NCBI GenBank assembly: GCA_947561585.1
Contig: CANNZV010000116.1
Coordinates: forward strand, 186,001-250,000
Origin: Caprella mutica
Lineage: Eukaryota; Arthropoda; Malacostraca; Amphipoda; Caprellidae
Length of the DNA: 64,000 nucleotides
Direction of reading: 5' to 3'
A model generated the notes under the pieces. It worked only from the letters and a program-made list of their open reading frames with translations, was not told the DNA's origin and searched no databases. A program made the translations under genes and the position numbers. Positions 12,204-23,689 of the stretch are shown here, in pieces (positions within the stretch are counted from its first letter, which is position 1; each line of letters starts with the position of its first letter).

Positions 12204-13380
12204 CTTGTATGATTGAACAGATATAACTACGGTCTTATTTATATGGTCTATATTATCCCTATGGTATTATTTCACAAAAGTAAACTCTCAATAAGTAAAT
12301 TATCAACAGAACCTAATGAGTTTCCATATTTCTCGATTCACAATAAGCTTTAGCGTTACAAATTACCTCACATTGACCATTTCAACCAAAGTCACTGTTG
12401 ATATCATTTCACTTAGTGTTTCTTTTGTTGGTTATTTTAGCGAGTAGGGCAGAGCAAGCGACGTAAGTGGGTGTTGGCACCTTACTGGTGTTAGGGGAAG
12501 CAGCCTTCACTGCGCAAGTCTCTTTGAAATGCGTTCATAACTACTATAAATACCTAACACTGAGAACTATCATCACTGCATTGAGTGTCACAAGGCAGTG
12601 GTGCAACAGTTTCCACATTTCAATACTAGATTGATTGTGAATATATCTAACAAACAGCTAGATTGAAATATTTAGAAAGTTTTCTTCCTTTCAATTAAAA
12701 CAATGGATTGTTAATTGAATTAGTGAAGTTATATTATTAATACCTTAAAGGAAAAAAAATTTCAGTTACCAATATAATTTCATGAGTTTAACATCTTCAG
12801 CAAAAAGACAATTAAGAATCAACTTCAAAATTGAAAAGAATTCTAATGGTGACATAATTTTTGTTGCAAATAACAAATTCTGTTTTCACAAGATGATGAA
12901 ATATCATCGTACAAGGGAGGATTATTGCACAGAAAGTTAAATTCGTCCTCATCTACCCATTCGAAGAAATAGAAAACTCCAAATTACTTTAGAAGAAGTG
13001 GCTTATATACCCTCTAAAAAACTCTAAAAGTTTCATTGGAACAGATTATCAGGAAGCAACCATAAAAAATCAGTTTAATTTTTATATAAGAAATGGTCTA
13101 TTTTTCAATTTTTTAATAACTTAAAGATGTTGAATTTCAAATCAACTTAAAGATGTTCAATTCAAACTTTGCATGTCAATCGGTACACAATCAGGTATGT
13201 GTAGAAACAATTGTTGAATAGTGGGGAGTTTGGCAGTTTGATTGAAACGGGATAGGAAGGATTCATCACTTTTTCTATTTTGAGAAAATTATCATTTCCC
13301 TAGCTAAGGTATATTTTGAAAAACGAGCCCGTAAATTAGTCAAAAACATCGACCCGTGATGAGTGCTATAGTTAGTAATA
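12204..13380. other. Non-coding stretch
   Basis: Upstream flank or intron of the minus-strand exon. No exon, RNA gene or recognisable element seen. Confidence 0.5.
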
Positions 13381-13779
13381 CAGGTAAAGCTCTTACAACG
13401 CCCAGTAAATGTACCGGCAAAGCGTTCGTTGTAACGATCAGCGTTCGTTGTAACAATGCATTATTTATTTTAGCTGGGGATTAGAACTTTGTTAGTTTTC
13501 TTTAACAGCATTTCAAAGAAACCTTAATGAAGGTAAACAATCTCTGATTATTCCGATAAAGAGAATGACTAGAGGCTACGCGGGGGCGCAATGTCCTAGA
13601 CATATATTCTCAAACTTCAAATGGGTGAGCACTATTATTAAAGGAAAATATTAAAGAAAATAGTATAATATTTGTATAACTTACTTATATAAATATATGA
13701 AATAATAAGGTAGGTATAACTGTCGCTAGAAGTACAGTAAAATGTGATAAAAAGGGGTGTTATTTTTCAATTTCACTTA

Positions 13780-15114
13780 GGGGAGGACCGAGAGCATTAG
13801 GACAGAGGTATGGTTCGGACAACTCGTTTAAACATATTTATAATTGTTCGAACTACCGCTTATTGCAACTGAATGTGTGCGACGTGTTAACCGTCAGTTA
13901 TTTGAAAGATCCAGTGCGGAGATGCACTATTTCGCCCCCGAGGTGTAATTTACTGTTTTCTTCAATATTGATGTAATTTTTCGTGATTCAATTAGATCGT
14001 GTGTGGACTATATGAATACGAAACTGATTCTCAATCTCAAAGGTATGAATTATATCAATATTTTATGTTATGTTTGGTGTGTTAAAAAATAATACAAATG
14101 AAATTAGAAAAATGGTGATGTTTTTAATTTTGAAGTGTCATTTGGGATGAATTGGACACTTCTGTTGAGGTTGGTTCGGACGGTGTCCGAACCTTCCCTC
14201 TGTATCCGATTCAGTCCACCATTACAATTTATTGAAGTAATTCTTATGGAAAAGGACATTCTGAACTTGAAGGTAAATATTTGAATTGAAATAGCATTTA
14301 TTTATAAGATTAGTTGCAACTTTTAATATTAGTGTCTTTATTTGACAGTTTGACGATCGTGTTCATGCTTTTTCATTAAAAAAGGAAAACTGATAGAGGC
14401 CGTAATAAAGAAGGTATTCAAAAAACATCTGATGAATTCCCAAAAGGTTTATCTGTCAGAAAAGCTGCTGAAATTGGAGGTGTAGCAAGATTTACACTTA
14501 TGGACTATACTTCAAACATTCGATGAAATATTTAAGATGTAATTTACTAATTTTGGTGAATTCCAAGAAAACCCAAAGTAAAAGGAAATAGTTATACCTA
14601 AAGTGAAAGGCAATAGTTATACAATTTGCTTTTGATATATAGCTATTGAATATAAGGATAATTTCACAGTGATTACTCATAGGCTATCTATATTTTGTTG
14701 GAGAAAATGTTCAATCATTACAATAATATTATTATGATAAAATTTCAAATACGATGAATTATAACTGTGAATAACAAGTCATTATGGTTTATTTCAATTA
14801 AATTAGTAGATCCGAATTCAATCCTATCGTTTAATTACCCATATTTCCACTGTTTTAACCATTTTTATGGTGTCCGAATCATCCTCACAGCTTGTCTGAA
14901 GTCTCCCTCTAGGAAGGAGCATTCGGACACTTGAATCTCTCTTACATTTTGTATTATAACTTTCGAATGAAGATTTAAACTGTAAGACAGTCACAATACA
15001 AATTGAAGTAAAATGATTTACTCGATATATATATTCTTTATAGAGTAAAATTCGAATTAGTTTACGAATTATTCATTTTTCCCTAAAAGTGTACGAATGC
15101 TCCCTGTTCTCCCC
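13780..15114 (+). mobile_element. Pogo-like TA transposon nested in the TA element
   Basis: 1335 bp bounded by imperfect inverted repeats of about 26 bp (GGGGAGGACCGAGAGCATTA at the left, complement GGGGAGAACAGGGAGCATTC at the right) and TA on each side. The empty site is preserved at 9215-9216 in the paralogous copy, which proves the boundaries and the TA duplication. It carries a remnant of a pogo-type DNA-binding domain at 14383-14526. No full transposase frame is left. Confidence 0.88.
14383..14526 (+). pseudogene. Remnant of pogo-type transposase, HTH-psq region
   Basis: A 48-codon frame reads Arg-Lys-Thr followed by a charged segment and then GLSVRKAAEIGGVARFTL, the characteristic helix-turn-helix of pipsqueak/pogo (Tigger) transposases, in which such proteins read Ser-hydrophobic-Arg-Lys-Ala-Ala and end in a Thr-Leu. 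A stop follows. The remaining domains, including the DDE catalytic region, are not visible, so this is a broken fragment inside a non-autonomous element. Confidence 0.75.
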
Positions 15115-15576
15115 TACATAGATATCTATGTACCATGCATAGTTGCAAACTAATATACATATCATAATTATTAATCGTTTTTTTTAAACTGAACATAATA
15201 TAAAAATAAATTATTTCATTCCCTGATTCCTAATTTTTCGTTTTTTTTTTGTATGAATGTATGAAGAATATATTAAAATAGACTATAGAATAGTCACACC
15301 TTTTTTCAAATTTCTTTTGAAATTTTCTAATCAAAGAAAATGTGGTGGAAAAGGGTAACAAAATCAAAATACTGAAAATCTTAAAAACAGTACATTAAGT
15401 GTTGATTGTCAATTGTATACCTCTGAATATAATCAATGTTTGACTAGATAATTGGAGGATGAATATAATTTAAACAGTTCGTTGTATCGATCTGCAGTCC
15501 GCTAGGGCGGATAATTTTTGTCCTTTGTAGGGGGGGGGGTCCGTTCAAAGATCGTCCGCTGTAAGAGGTTTACCTG

Positions 15577-16762
15577 TAGTTTGACACATTGAATATAATG
15601 TAACTAAATAGTATGAAAATAAGGAGAGTAAGCTATTCCTGAGGTAAAAAAGTACAATATTCTAGAGCTCCGTCTAGCTCTAGTTAGCATCCTTGGTTCT
15701 CTTGGCTGATATCCAAAAGAGTATATCTTGCAGTTCATGGAAATTAGTTTGGGTATTGACTACATTGTCCTACAGCAGCTAACGCATTAAACGACACCGT
15801 CCTATAGGAAGAAGAAACAACTGAATATGTTCATAAAGTGCCATCATTAATTCACTAGTCGAAATATCAGGTAATACCTAATTGCTTTAGTTACATCTTG
15901 AAAATTCAAATAAAAAACTCATCATAACTATACATGATCTGTTCGAAAAATCATTAATGAGATAAATAGCTGTAAATGAATCCCTATAGAAACTTTCTAC
16001 AAGGCGGACACTACCAAAGGTGATATGACAACTAAGTTCTTTTTCTAGTAACTATCAGAATAGAACATTTATAACCATCTGAACATGAACTGAACAGAGT
16101 TCTACTTCTATATTGTGACACACAGTCACCATCTTTATGTCGGTCATGCAGGATTTTTGAAATTATATATTAACATAAGGTGAGATTAACGTTAAAAGGA
16201 GAATAAATACAAAGTACTGCAATAAAGCAGTCAGAAAAGAAAGTAGCTCCTTAAACAAAGATAGATGCAGAAAAGCCACTGCAGTGACTTACCAAGGAAT
16301 GTGACGAAAAGGACACAAGCACCGGTGGCTGCACTCACGGATGGAAGAGGAAAATGAAGAGGTGATAGTAAATGAAGCCTACGAGCCTACAACAAATAAA
16401 TGCATGACCTTTTTACCGTGATAAGTATGGAAAAAATTAAAACTGACTATCCATAATCCAAATAACAACAGCCCAAGGGACGCCACCCTCTTCTCTTCCA
16501 TTCACCACAGACAGCTTCAGGATAGAGCACTCATTTTTCTGAATTCAATGTGAATTGTAGTACTGAAATATAACAACCAGTTTTTTCAGCGTAACGTTGC
16601 AGTTGAAGACAGCCTTTGTTATAAAGTTTGCTTGGTAATTGCATTCATGCTTATCACAAAAGCTGTCAATACAGGTTTTTATTTAGTTTTGAGATATTAG
16701 TAAATAACAGAAACTGTAAGTGAGAAACATAATAAATTAACTTAAAAATACCATAGGTAGCT
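15577..16762. other. Non-coding stretch containing a dispersed repeat copy
   Basis: Positions 16165-16530 are a reverse-strand copy of the dispersed family of 26735 (AAGCCACTGCAGTGACTTAC, GCACCGGTGGCTGCACTCAC, TTCCATTCACCACAGACAGC). The rest is AT-rich with no gene recognised. Confidence 0.6.
16165..16530 (-). repeat. Dispersed repeat family R1, reverse copy
   Basis: Matches the complements of 26860-27180, 28130-28370 and 29750-30020, including the GAAAATGAAGAGGTGATAGT and GTCACTTACC-type blocks. No coding capacity; may be a SINE or a fragment of a longer retroelement. Confidence 0.75.
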
Positions 16763-16842
16763 CAATAGCAGTGACTGCACCATGGCTACAATAGCAGTGA
16801 CTGCACCATAGCTACAATAGCAGTGACTGCACCATAGCTGCA
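16763..16842. repeat. Short tandem array, 26-bp unit, 3 copies
   Basis: Three copies of CAATAGCAGTGACTGCACCA followed by T(G/A)GCTA. Confidence 0.92.
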
Positions 16843-16926
16843 ATGAATGTACAATAGGCTCTATTCAGAATAGGCTTCATTACAAGGATTACCTCTGGTG
16901 TTATCTATCAGCACAAGTAGAGTAAC

Positions 16927-17104
16927 AGTGTACCTAATAGGGACACTGCATCAGTGTACCTTATAGGGACACTGTATCAGTGTACCTTATAGGGACACTG
17001 TATCAGTGTACCTTATAGGGACACTGCAACAGTGTACCTTATAGGGACATTGCATCAGTGTACCTTATAGGGACACTGTATCAGTGTACCTTATAGGGAC
17101 ACTG
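16927..17104. repeat. Minisatellite, 26-bp unit, about 7 copies
   Basis: Unit AGTGTACCTTATAGGGACAC plus TGTATC, with ATC/AAC and A/G variants. Confidence 0.95.
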
Positions 17105-17392
17105 GTAACTGCAATGGCTATGAATCACCAATACTCACAGTCGAAATATTATCAGTACAGTACCTGTTATTGAATCTAAATTATATTCGAATGCAAAAAT
17201 GTATTATGGATACTCATATTATGATTAAACAAAAAAGCCAAAATATAATATTTTTTAAATAATTATTTAGTGTCAATATTATTGTAGCCCGTAGTCATGA
17301 TACTGATCCAAGAGATTTGTTTTTCCTTTTAATATGTAATTCTTAATGAAAGTGTGACACACAGACAGACGAACACAGATCTTATTATAGTA

Positions 17393-17671
17393 CTAGTGTA
17401 TTTGCCCGTTAAAAATAACGGGTCTCCAATAGTAATTCATCACTCGTTGTTAAGTTATATGTAGAAAATTAAAATATTATTGATTTTTCTGCATCAACTG
17501 ATACTTTTTTCATAGATAAAAGCATTTAAAAATTGAATAAAATCAGAAGAATTTAAATATCAAGTCAATATATTCCCGTGCGTATCATAGTTACATTCTT
17601 CATGTTTTATACCCGTCGTGTAGAAGAGGACACCAAATAAATAAATACACTACGGAAATTATTAGTATAGC
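17393..17671 (-). mobile_element. Non-autonomous Helitron, copy 1
   Basis: On the minus strand the element begins (T)CTATACTAATAATTTCC and ends with the hairpin CCGTTATTTTTAACGG, about ten bases later followed by CTAG and a flanking T. These are the Helitron hallmarks: 5' TC, 3' hairpin, CTRR end, insertion between A and T. Here the first T is changed to G. The same family occurs at 35723-36002 and 53183-53469. No Rep/helicase is encoded. Confidence 0.88.
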
Positions 17672-17890
17672 TAAATTGGAATGTCCGCAAAACATGTATC
17701 CACTGCATTGAAACTGCATTATTCATCATTCCACGATAATATGCATAAAATATTGGTACCGTAGATACGCATATTAATATTAATTATATTCGATGGCACT
17801 GGCTACATTTTTTTGCAGACACACTGTACAACAAAAAAAGGATACCTGTCTTAATATTGAAAATGATTCGGCAATTGGGGCAAATGCAAT

Positions 17891-19001
17891 GTAGCTGATA
17901 TGACACAGTAGCTGATATGACACAGTAGCTGATATGACACAGTAGCTGATATGACACAGTAGCTGATATGACACAGTAGCTGATATGACACAGTAGCCGA
18001 TATGACACAGTAACTGATATGACACAGTAGCTGATATGACACAGTAGCCGATATGACACAGTAACTGATATGACACAGTAGCTGATATGACACAGTAGCT
18101 GATATGACACAGTAGCTGATATGACACAGTAGATGATATGACACAGTAGCTGATATGACACAGTAGCCGATATGACACAGTAGCTGATATGACACAGCAG
18201 CTGATATGACACAGTAGCTGATATGACACAGTAGCTGATATGACACAGTAGCTGATATGACACAGTAGCTGATATGACACAGTAGCTGATATGACACAGT
18301 AGCTGATATGACACAGTAGCTGATATGACACAGTAGCTGATATGACACAGTAGCTGATATGACACAGTAGCTGATATGACACAGTAGCTGATATGACACA
18401 GTAGCTGATATGACACAGTAGCCGATATGACACAGTAACTGATATGACACAGTAGCTGATATGACACAGTAGCCGATATGACACAGTAACTGATATGACA
18501 CAGTAGCTGATATGACACAGTAGCTGATATGACACAGTAGCTGATATGACACAGTAGATGATATGACACAGTAGCTGATATGACACAGTAGCCGATATGA
18601 CACAGTAGCTGATATGACACAGCAGCTGATATGACACAGTAGCTGATATGACACAGTAGCTGATATGACACAGTAGCTGATATGACACAGTAGCTGATAT
18701 GACACAGTAGCTGATATGACACAGTAGCTGATATGACACAGTAGCTGATATGACACAGTAGCTGATATGACACAGTAGCTGATATGACACAGTAGCTGAT
18801 ATGACACAGTAGCTGATATGACACAGTAGCTGATATGACACAGTAGCTGATATGACACAGTAGCTGATATGACACAATAGCTGATATGACACAGTAGCTG
18901 ATATGACACAGTAGCTGATATGACACAGTAGCTGATATGACACAGTAGCTGATATGACACAGTAGCCGATATGACACAGTAGCTGATATGACACAGTAGC
19001 T
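17891..19001. repeat. Minisatellite, 17-bp unit, about 65 copies, with a higher-order duplication
   Basis: Unit GTAGCTGATATGACACA. Marker variants (GTAGCCGA, GTAACTGA, GTAGATGA, GCAGCTGA) occur in the same order from 17993 and again from 18418, an offset of 425 bp or exactly 25 units, so a block was duplicated as a whole. The array lies in the intron following the exon at 19035-19118, ending about 33 bases from its donor. Open frames over 400 codons on the minus strand are artefacts of the stop-free unit and of read-through from that exon. Confidence 0.98.
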
Positions 19002-19034
19002 CAAGGTTATTCATTAGGATAATTATTGACTCAC

Positions 19035-19118
19035 AATTCTGATGGAACACCTCCAGAGTTTCTTCATCGGAGGAGCTGAGAGAAGAGTCTGAGTCTGACA
19101 GTCCTTGGTACATGTTGC
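19035..19118 (-). CDS. Short exon, acidic Ser/Asp-rich segment
   Basis: An 84-base exon with a clear acceptor (TTTCTCTGTTTCCAG) and donor (AATT then GTGAGT), phase 1 in and phase 1 out. It encodes a Met-Tyr-Gln-Gly stretch followed by a run of Ser, Asp and Glu typical of casein-kinase-2 type acidic patches. The entry phase fits both the exon at 19490-21302 and the last FERM-PDZ exon (44802-45284), so it could be shared between alternative transcripts. Ser/Asp/Glu clusters of this kind are common in scaffolds and carry no specific function on their own. Confidence 0.75.
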
Positions 19119-19272
19119 CTGGAAACAGAGAAACAATGAGAAGAAGGCATTGGGAGATTGCGGTACGTTACGAGTTATTGATTGGTTACATATTTTCAAT
19201 CTCGAGAATTTAAATTTAAAAAACATATTTCTGAGAAAGTGATGATAATTCTGTTCATGTCGAATTGTATAA

Positions 19273-19383
19273 TGGCCGTACACACGCTGGGTTTTTTAAG
19301 TCTCTCCACCAGTCTTGTTGCTAAACTCCTCCTGGCAAAAAGTCTGATGGAAAGACTTAAAAAACCCTGTGTGTGTACAGCCC
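19273..19383. mobile_element. Foldback MITE, short copy
   Basis: About 111 bp, almost entirely palindromic: left arm GGCCGTACACACGCTGGGTT, right arm the complement of GGGCTGTACACACACAGGGT, both continuing TTTTAAGTCT(T/C)TCCACCAGAC. It lies in the intron between the exons at 19490 and 19035. A longer relative is at 44475-44784. Frames read across it on either strand are shadows. Confidence 0.8.
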
Positions 19384-19489
19384 TCAATAATATTAGGGAG
19401 AGTTTTTCTAGTTTTTATCCTGTTCAAACTAATGTGAAATAAATTAAACTTATATCTTAAAATTATGAAATCATCAAGTATAATATTAC

Positions 19490-21302
19490 CTTTTTTATTC
19501 TCTGACACAATCCCGTCTCTCAGGTTTATTGATTCCATTTTGTTAGTTAAATAAAACAAGCGATCTGCACATGAGGCAGACTGCACCCACTCGTTGCTGT
19601 TATCCGGTACCATTTCTCCAGAAAGTGATGTCTCTTGTTTGGGAAAAGCCTTACCAATGGTCGGTTGATTGTTTGAATTTATTGCCACGTTGGCAGCTGA
19701 ACCGTTGTCTTCACCTCGAGAGGTTTCACCGTGAAAAGATAGATGTTGCAGCGCTTCTCCGCTCAATGAAATATTGACGTTTGTGAAGTCATCCATCGTA
19801 TCTGATATTTGGTCCACTGTGTTACATTCGCTAGGAATTTCTTCAGATGGTTTAAAAGTCGCTTTTGAGTCTTCGTCTGAATGTTCTTCGGTTAAAATGA
19901 TGGACTGTTCATTGCCAACACTTGCACTAGTTTCGCTCAAAGACGCAGGGTACATTTCGAAATTGTTAACAAGCTTGGAAGGTTCGGGCGAAGTAACACC
20001 AGGACTGATTTGTTGCTTTCTCCACCTGAATATATCTGGAGGTTCACTGATCATACTGCTGACATTTGATCTAACATAATTTGACGTTTCAATCATGGAC
20101 GATACATCAAAGTTGTACAAGTTGTGGATTCTTCCTCGATATTCTCTATTTGATAAACTCTTAAAAGATTCTTTACTCGACCTGTCTGTGGAATGGTGAG
20201 AATGACTGCTGTCACTCAAAGATTTTCCTCTTTTGTTATTAATGTGTTTTCTTGCTAACCTCTTCCGTAAACCATCATTTTCAGAGTGAATTCTTTTAAC
20301 TTTAACATGTTTTGTTGATTGGCCATGTCCATCACTGCCATTGCCTACCAGGCCATTTTCTAAATCTGTTCTTTCCGCAGATTTATCTTCCAGTTTTATT
20401 TTGCATCCAATTACAACAGCTTTGGAAGAGCATTGCTTCGTGAAGACAGTTTTTGGCCTCTCAAGTTTCAAATCTTCACAAACTTCGAAGGAGTTTTCGA
20501 GTGGCAGATGATCGCTTATGGAAACCTCTTGCAGAAAAGATGGCAGCTTTTGGAAGGTGGAGAAGCTTTTTAAGTAGGAAGGATGTTCCAAATTGGTGAT
20601 ACTGTAGTCATTGTCTGAAGTCACCATTTCACCTTTCTCCACCTCTTCACCTGGTGATTGGGGTGATTCTTCACCTTCTGTCTTAGTCTTCATGTACTCT
20701 TCTTCAGTCACCAGCCTGAAGTCCTGTGAGTTGAAGTCTTTGCCATTTCCACTGAGAAGTACTTTGTCTAGCTTAAACGGAGCAGGTTGGCGTAAGTTTG
20801 AGTTGTCCACCATAGTGGTACAATGTTGTAGATCTAAGATGCTCTTACCAACATTTGAATACTCTTTACTACCACTCAGCATCTCCCGAAACTTTTTACT
20901 CTCATCAAGTTTATCCGAGTCTATCAAGTAATTAACATCGTAAAAACTCGTGGGTTCAATATTGGCCACAAAGTCAGCAATGTCCGCTGCAGAAGATATT
21001 TCATTTTTCTCTTCGCCTGTTCCTAATTCAAAATACTTCTTTTCGAATGAAAGGTGTCCGAAATACATTTCATTTGTTAGGCTTTCGTAAGTAGAATGTG
21101 ATACGTTGCTTTCAATTTTCTTGCAGTTAGATGATTCACCCTGCAGACATCTATTAATCTTATCACTGAATTCTTCTTGCTGAATCAGCATTTCTAAACT
21201 CTCCTTTTCTTCTTTGTTTGTGGAGTATTCGGATAAATATCCTAAGGAGCCATTTTCTGGCACCAGAGAAAAGTATTCTTCTGGTAGTGTCTCACTATCC
21301 AT
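19490..21302 (-). CDS. Large exon, acidic Ser/Glu-rich protein of unknown function
   Basis: Open frame of 604 codons from ATG 21302, ending at a donor (AAAAAAG then GTAATATT) in phase 1 that joins cleanly to the exon at 19035-19118; the codons after the donor up to the frame's stop are intronic. The product is rich in Ser, Glu and Asn, starts with an acidic Met-Asp-Ser-Glu segment, has a basic Lys/Arg-rich patch followed by a Ser/His stretch near residues 330-370, and a Trp-Arg-Lys-Gln segment near residue 425. No conserved domain is recognised. A stop codon lies two codons before the ATG, so this may be a true first coding exon; an acceptor-like CACTACCAG just inside would instead give a phase-1 internal exon able to follow 44802-45284. 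A minisatellite sits about 20 bases upstream of the ATG. Confidence 0.75.
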
Positions 21303-21322
21303 GATTTACACTATATTATAGT

Positions 21323-21487
21323 AAGTGTTTCCCTCTCTATCTATAGCAAGTGTTTCCCTCTCTATCTATAGCAAGTGTTTCCCTCTCTATCTATAGCAAG
21401 TGTTTTCCTCTCTATCTATAGCAAGTGTTTTCCTCTCTATCTATAGCAAGTGTTTTCCTCTCTATCTATAGCAAGTGTTTCCCTCTT
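21323..21487. repeat. Minisatellite, 25-bp unit, 6-7 copies
   Basis: Unit AAGTGTTTCCCTCTCTATCT followed by ATAGC. It lies immediately upstream of the start of the minus-strand exon at 21302. Confidence 0.95.
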
Positions 21488-21629
21488 TCTGTCCAAAGTC
21501 ACAGTGTGTGTTTCGCTCTCGTTTTTCTATTGTATTTATGGTAATTAGCTCAGTAATTAGTGCTGTTATTGGGTCACACGATTTAAGGAATATCAATGAT
21601 GTCAACATAGGACAGGTAGACTTTTCTTT

Positions 21630-22422
21630 GTTAAGTACACTGTTCAGAGAGTTAAGTACACTATTCAGAGAAATAAGTACACTGTTCAGAGAGTTAAGTA
21701 CACTGTTCAGAGAGTTAAGTACACTGTTCAGAGAGTTAAGTACACTGTTCAGAGAGTTAGGTACACTGTTCAGTGAGTTAGGTACACTGTTCAGTGAGTT
21801 AGGTACACTGTTCAGTGAGTTAGGTACACTGTTCAGAGAGTTAAGTACACTGTTCAGAGAGTTAGGTACACTGTTCAGAGAGTTAAGTACACTGTTCAGA
21901 GAGTTAAGTACACTGTTCAGAGAGTTAAGTACACTGTTCAGAGAATTAAGTACACTGTTCAGAGAGTTAAGTACACTGTTCAGAGAGTTAAGTACACTGT
22001 TCAGAGAGTTAAGTACACTGTTCAGTGAGTTAGGTACACTGTTCAGAGAGTTAAGTACACTGTTCAGAGAGTTAGGTACACTGTTCAGAGAGTTAAGTAC
22101 ACTGTTCAGAGAGTTAAGTACACTGTTCAGAGAGTTAAGTACACTGTTCAGAGAATTAAGTACACTGTTCAGAGAGTTAAGTACACTGTTCAGAGAGTTA
22201 AGTAGACTGTTCAGAGAGTTAAGTACACTGTTCAGAGAGTTAAGTACACTGTTCAGAGAGTTAAGTACACTGTTCAGAGAGTTAAGTACACTGTTCAGAG
22301 AGTTAAGTACACTGTTCAGAGAGTTAGGTACACTGTTCAGTGAGTTAAGTACACTGTTCAGTGAGTTAGGTACACTATTCAGTGAGTTATGTACACAGTT
22401 CAGAGAGTTAAGTACACTGTTC
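21630..22422. repeat. Minisatellite, 21-bp unit, about 38 copies
   Basis: Unit GTTAAGTACACTGTTCAGAG plus A. Variant markers GAGAATTAAG (21941, 22151) and TTCAGTGAGT (21811, 22021) recur at an offset of 210 bp, i.e. ten units, showing a block duplication. Because 21 is a multiple of three, frames of more than 300 codons run through on both strands; these are artefacts. Confidence 0.98.
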
Positions 22423-22523
22423 ACTCAATAAGTACACTGTTCACTCAATAAGTACACTGTTCACTCAATAAGTACACTGTTCACTCAATAAGTACACTGT
22501 TCACTCAATAAGTACACTGTTCA
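22411..22523. repeat. Tandem array, 20-bp unit, 5 copies
   Basis: Unit AGTACACTGTTCACTCAATA. It shares AGTACACTGTTCA with the 21-bp array that it abuts, so it is a derivative of that array that changed period. Confidence 0.95.
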
Positions 22524-23689
22524 ATATTCAGACTTCAGTCGATTTAAACAGATAGTTCAAAACTACTCCTAATCTTTATTATTTATTAACACTGAATTGT
22601 CATTTTAACAACTTTTGCACAATCATTTTATTTCCAACGAAAATTTAAACAAGGAAACACACTTCAGTTTGTCACACTAATAAATAAATAAATGTTTTGT
22701 CTCTTCACTCATCACCAGGTATGACATCACTCAGTGGTGTATTGACTTCTCTTCACCACTAGGTAGTATGTACTAACCAATATACAGTACAGCACCTGCT
22801 ACATAGGGTTGCCATGGCAACCTACCCAACATGCTGCAAACTCTCCTGATAATAGCACTAAAAACTATTAATGGCGAGTAAATCAATGTACTCTATTTTC
22901 CACTATAATATTATTCTATTAAAAGATGTTTCCTTGTATTCTAATATTGTGATTATGAAATAATTTGCACACTTACGGAATATTTTCACCAAACACGAAA
23001 CGTGATGTTGGGAATGTTTGTCAGTTACCACCAAGAAAATGTTTGTCAGTTACCACCAAGAAAATGTTTGTCCATAAGCAATGTTATTCCCTATTGGAAT
23101 ATTATCCTGTGCTGTTAAAATATCGATTAATATTCAAGTTAAAATTTATTCATTGAAGTCTGTACGATAATGAATAAAGTTGGAAGCTTATATTCTAATT
23201 GTGTTTTTTTTTAATTAATATGATTTAGATATTTTAGAACTAAACAGAACAGCTTTCATCCATTATAATTCTGTAATTACTAGTCTGATTCCCTGTATAA
23301 AGAAGAAGTGATAGTAAACTAGATTATGTGCACTCGGTAGAGCGCATACCTTCGCCGCCGCTTTGACCCGTTCTCTCATAAAATTTGATAAACTGCTAAC
23401 TGGATAATAACCAATCGTTCTACCAAGTTTCATGCAATATGGTACAATACTTTTTGAGTTATAAATGACCTTGACCTTGACCTTTGACCGGGTTGCTCCC
23501 AATATTCTACCAGCAGGTCACTGGACATGGACCAATCGTTTCACCAAATTTCAGGGAATTTGTTTGAACAATTTTTCAGTTAAGCGAATAACAAGATGAT
23601 AAATACATAAATAAATAAATGCCGATGAAAATATGACCTTCCCGCATTCTGCGAAGGCAATAAACAAGTCTAATAATCTTGTTCCTTAA
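22524..23689. other. Non-coding stretch with a dispersed repeat fragment
   Basis: A 24-bp direct duplication (TGTCAGTTACCACCAAGAAA) lies at about 23018-23066. About 23260-23640 is a dispersed repeat with the text CCTTGACCTTGACCTTTGAC and GGACCAATCGTTTCACCAAA; a diverged relative is at about 34020-34190. GTAGAGCGCATACC near 23335 looks like part of a tRNA A-box region but no cloverleaf can be drawn. No gene recognised. Confidence 0.55.

Larger units (their letters stand above)
13381..15576. mobile_element. CAGGTAAA-ended TA element, copy B, with nested insertion
   Basis: Left end CAGGTAAAGCTCTTACAACG, right end complement CAGGTAAACCTCTTACAGCG, flanked by TA on both sides (13379-13380 and 15577-15578). 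Without the nested 13780-15114 element and one TA it would be about 860 bp. Inverted relative to copy A (8788-9504) and alignable through most of it. TIR and TA duplication fit a Tc1/mariner-pogo MITE. A run of nine G lies near 15530. Confidence 0.85.

Noticed and set aside
17780..19113. Minus-strand frames over 400 codons with Cys/Tyr/His-rich 17-residue repeats
   Set aside because: They are translations of the 17-bp array in all three frames; only the first 28 codons (19035-19118) are a real exon.
21462..22431. Frames of about 320 codons on both strands
   Set aside because: Translations of the 21-bp array.
23330..23400. tRNA gene near TAGAGCGCATACC
   Set aside because: No second box or cloverleaf; it is part of a dispersed repeat.
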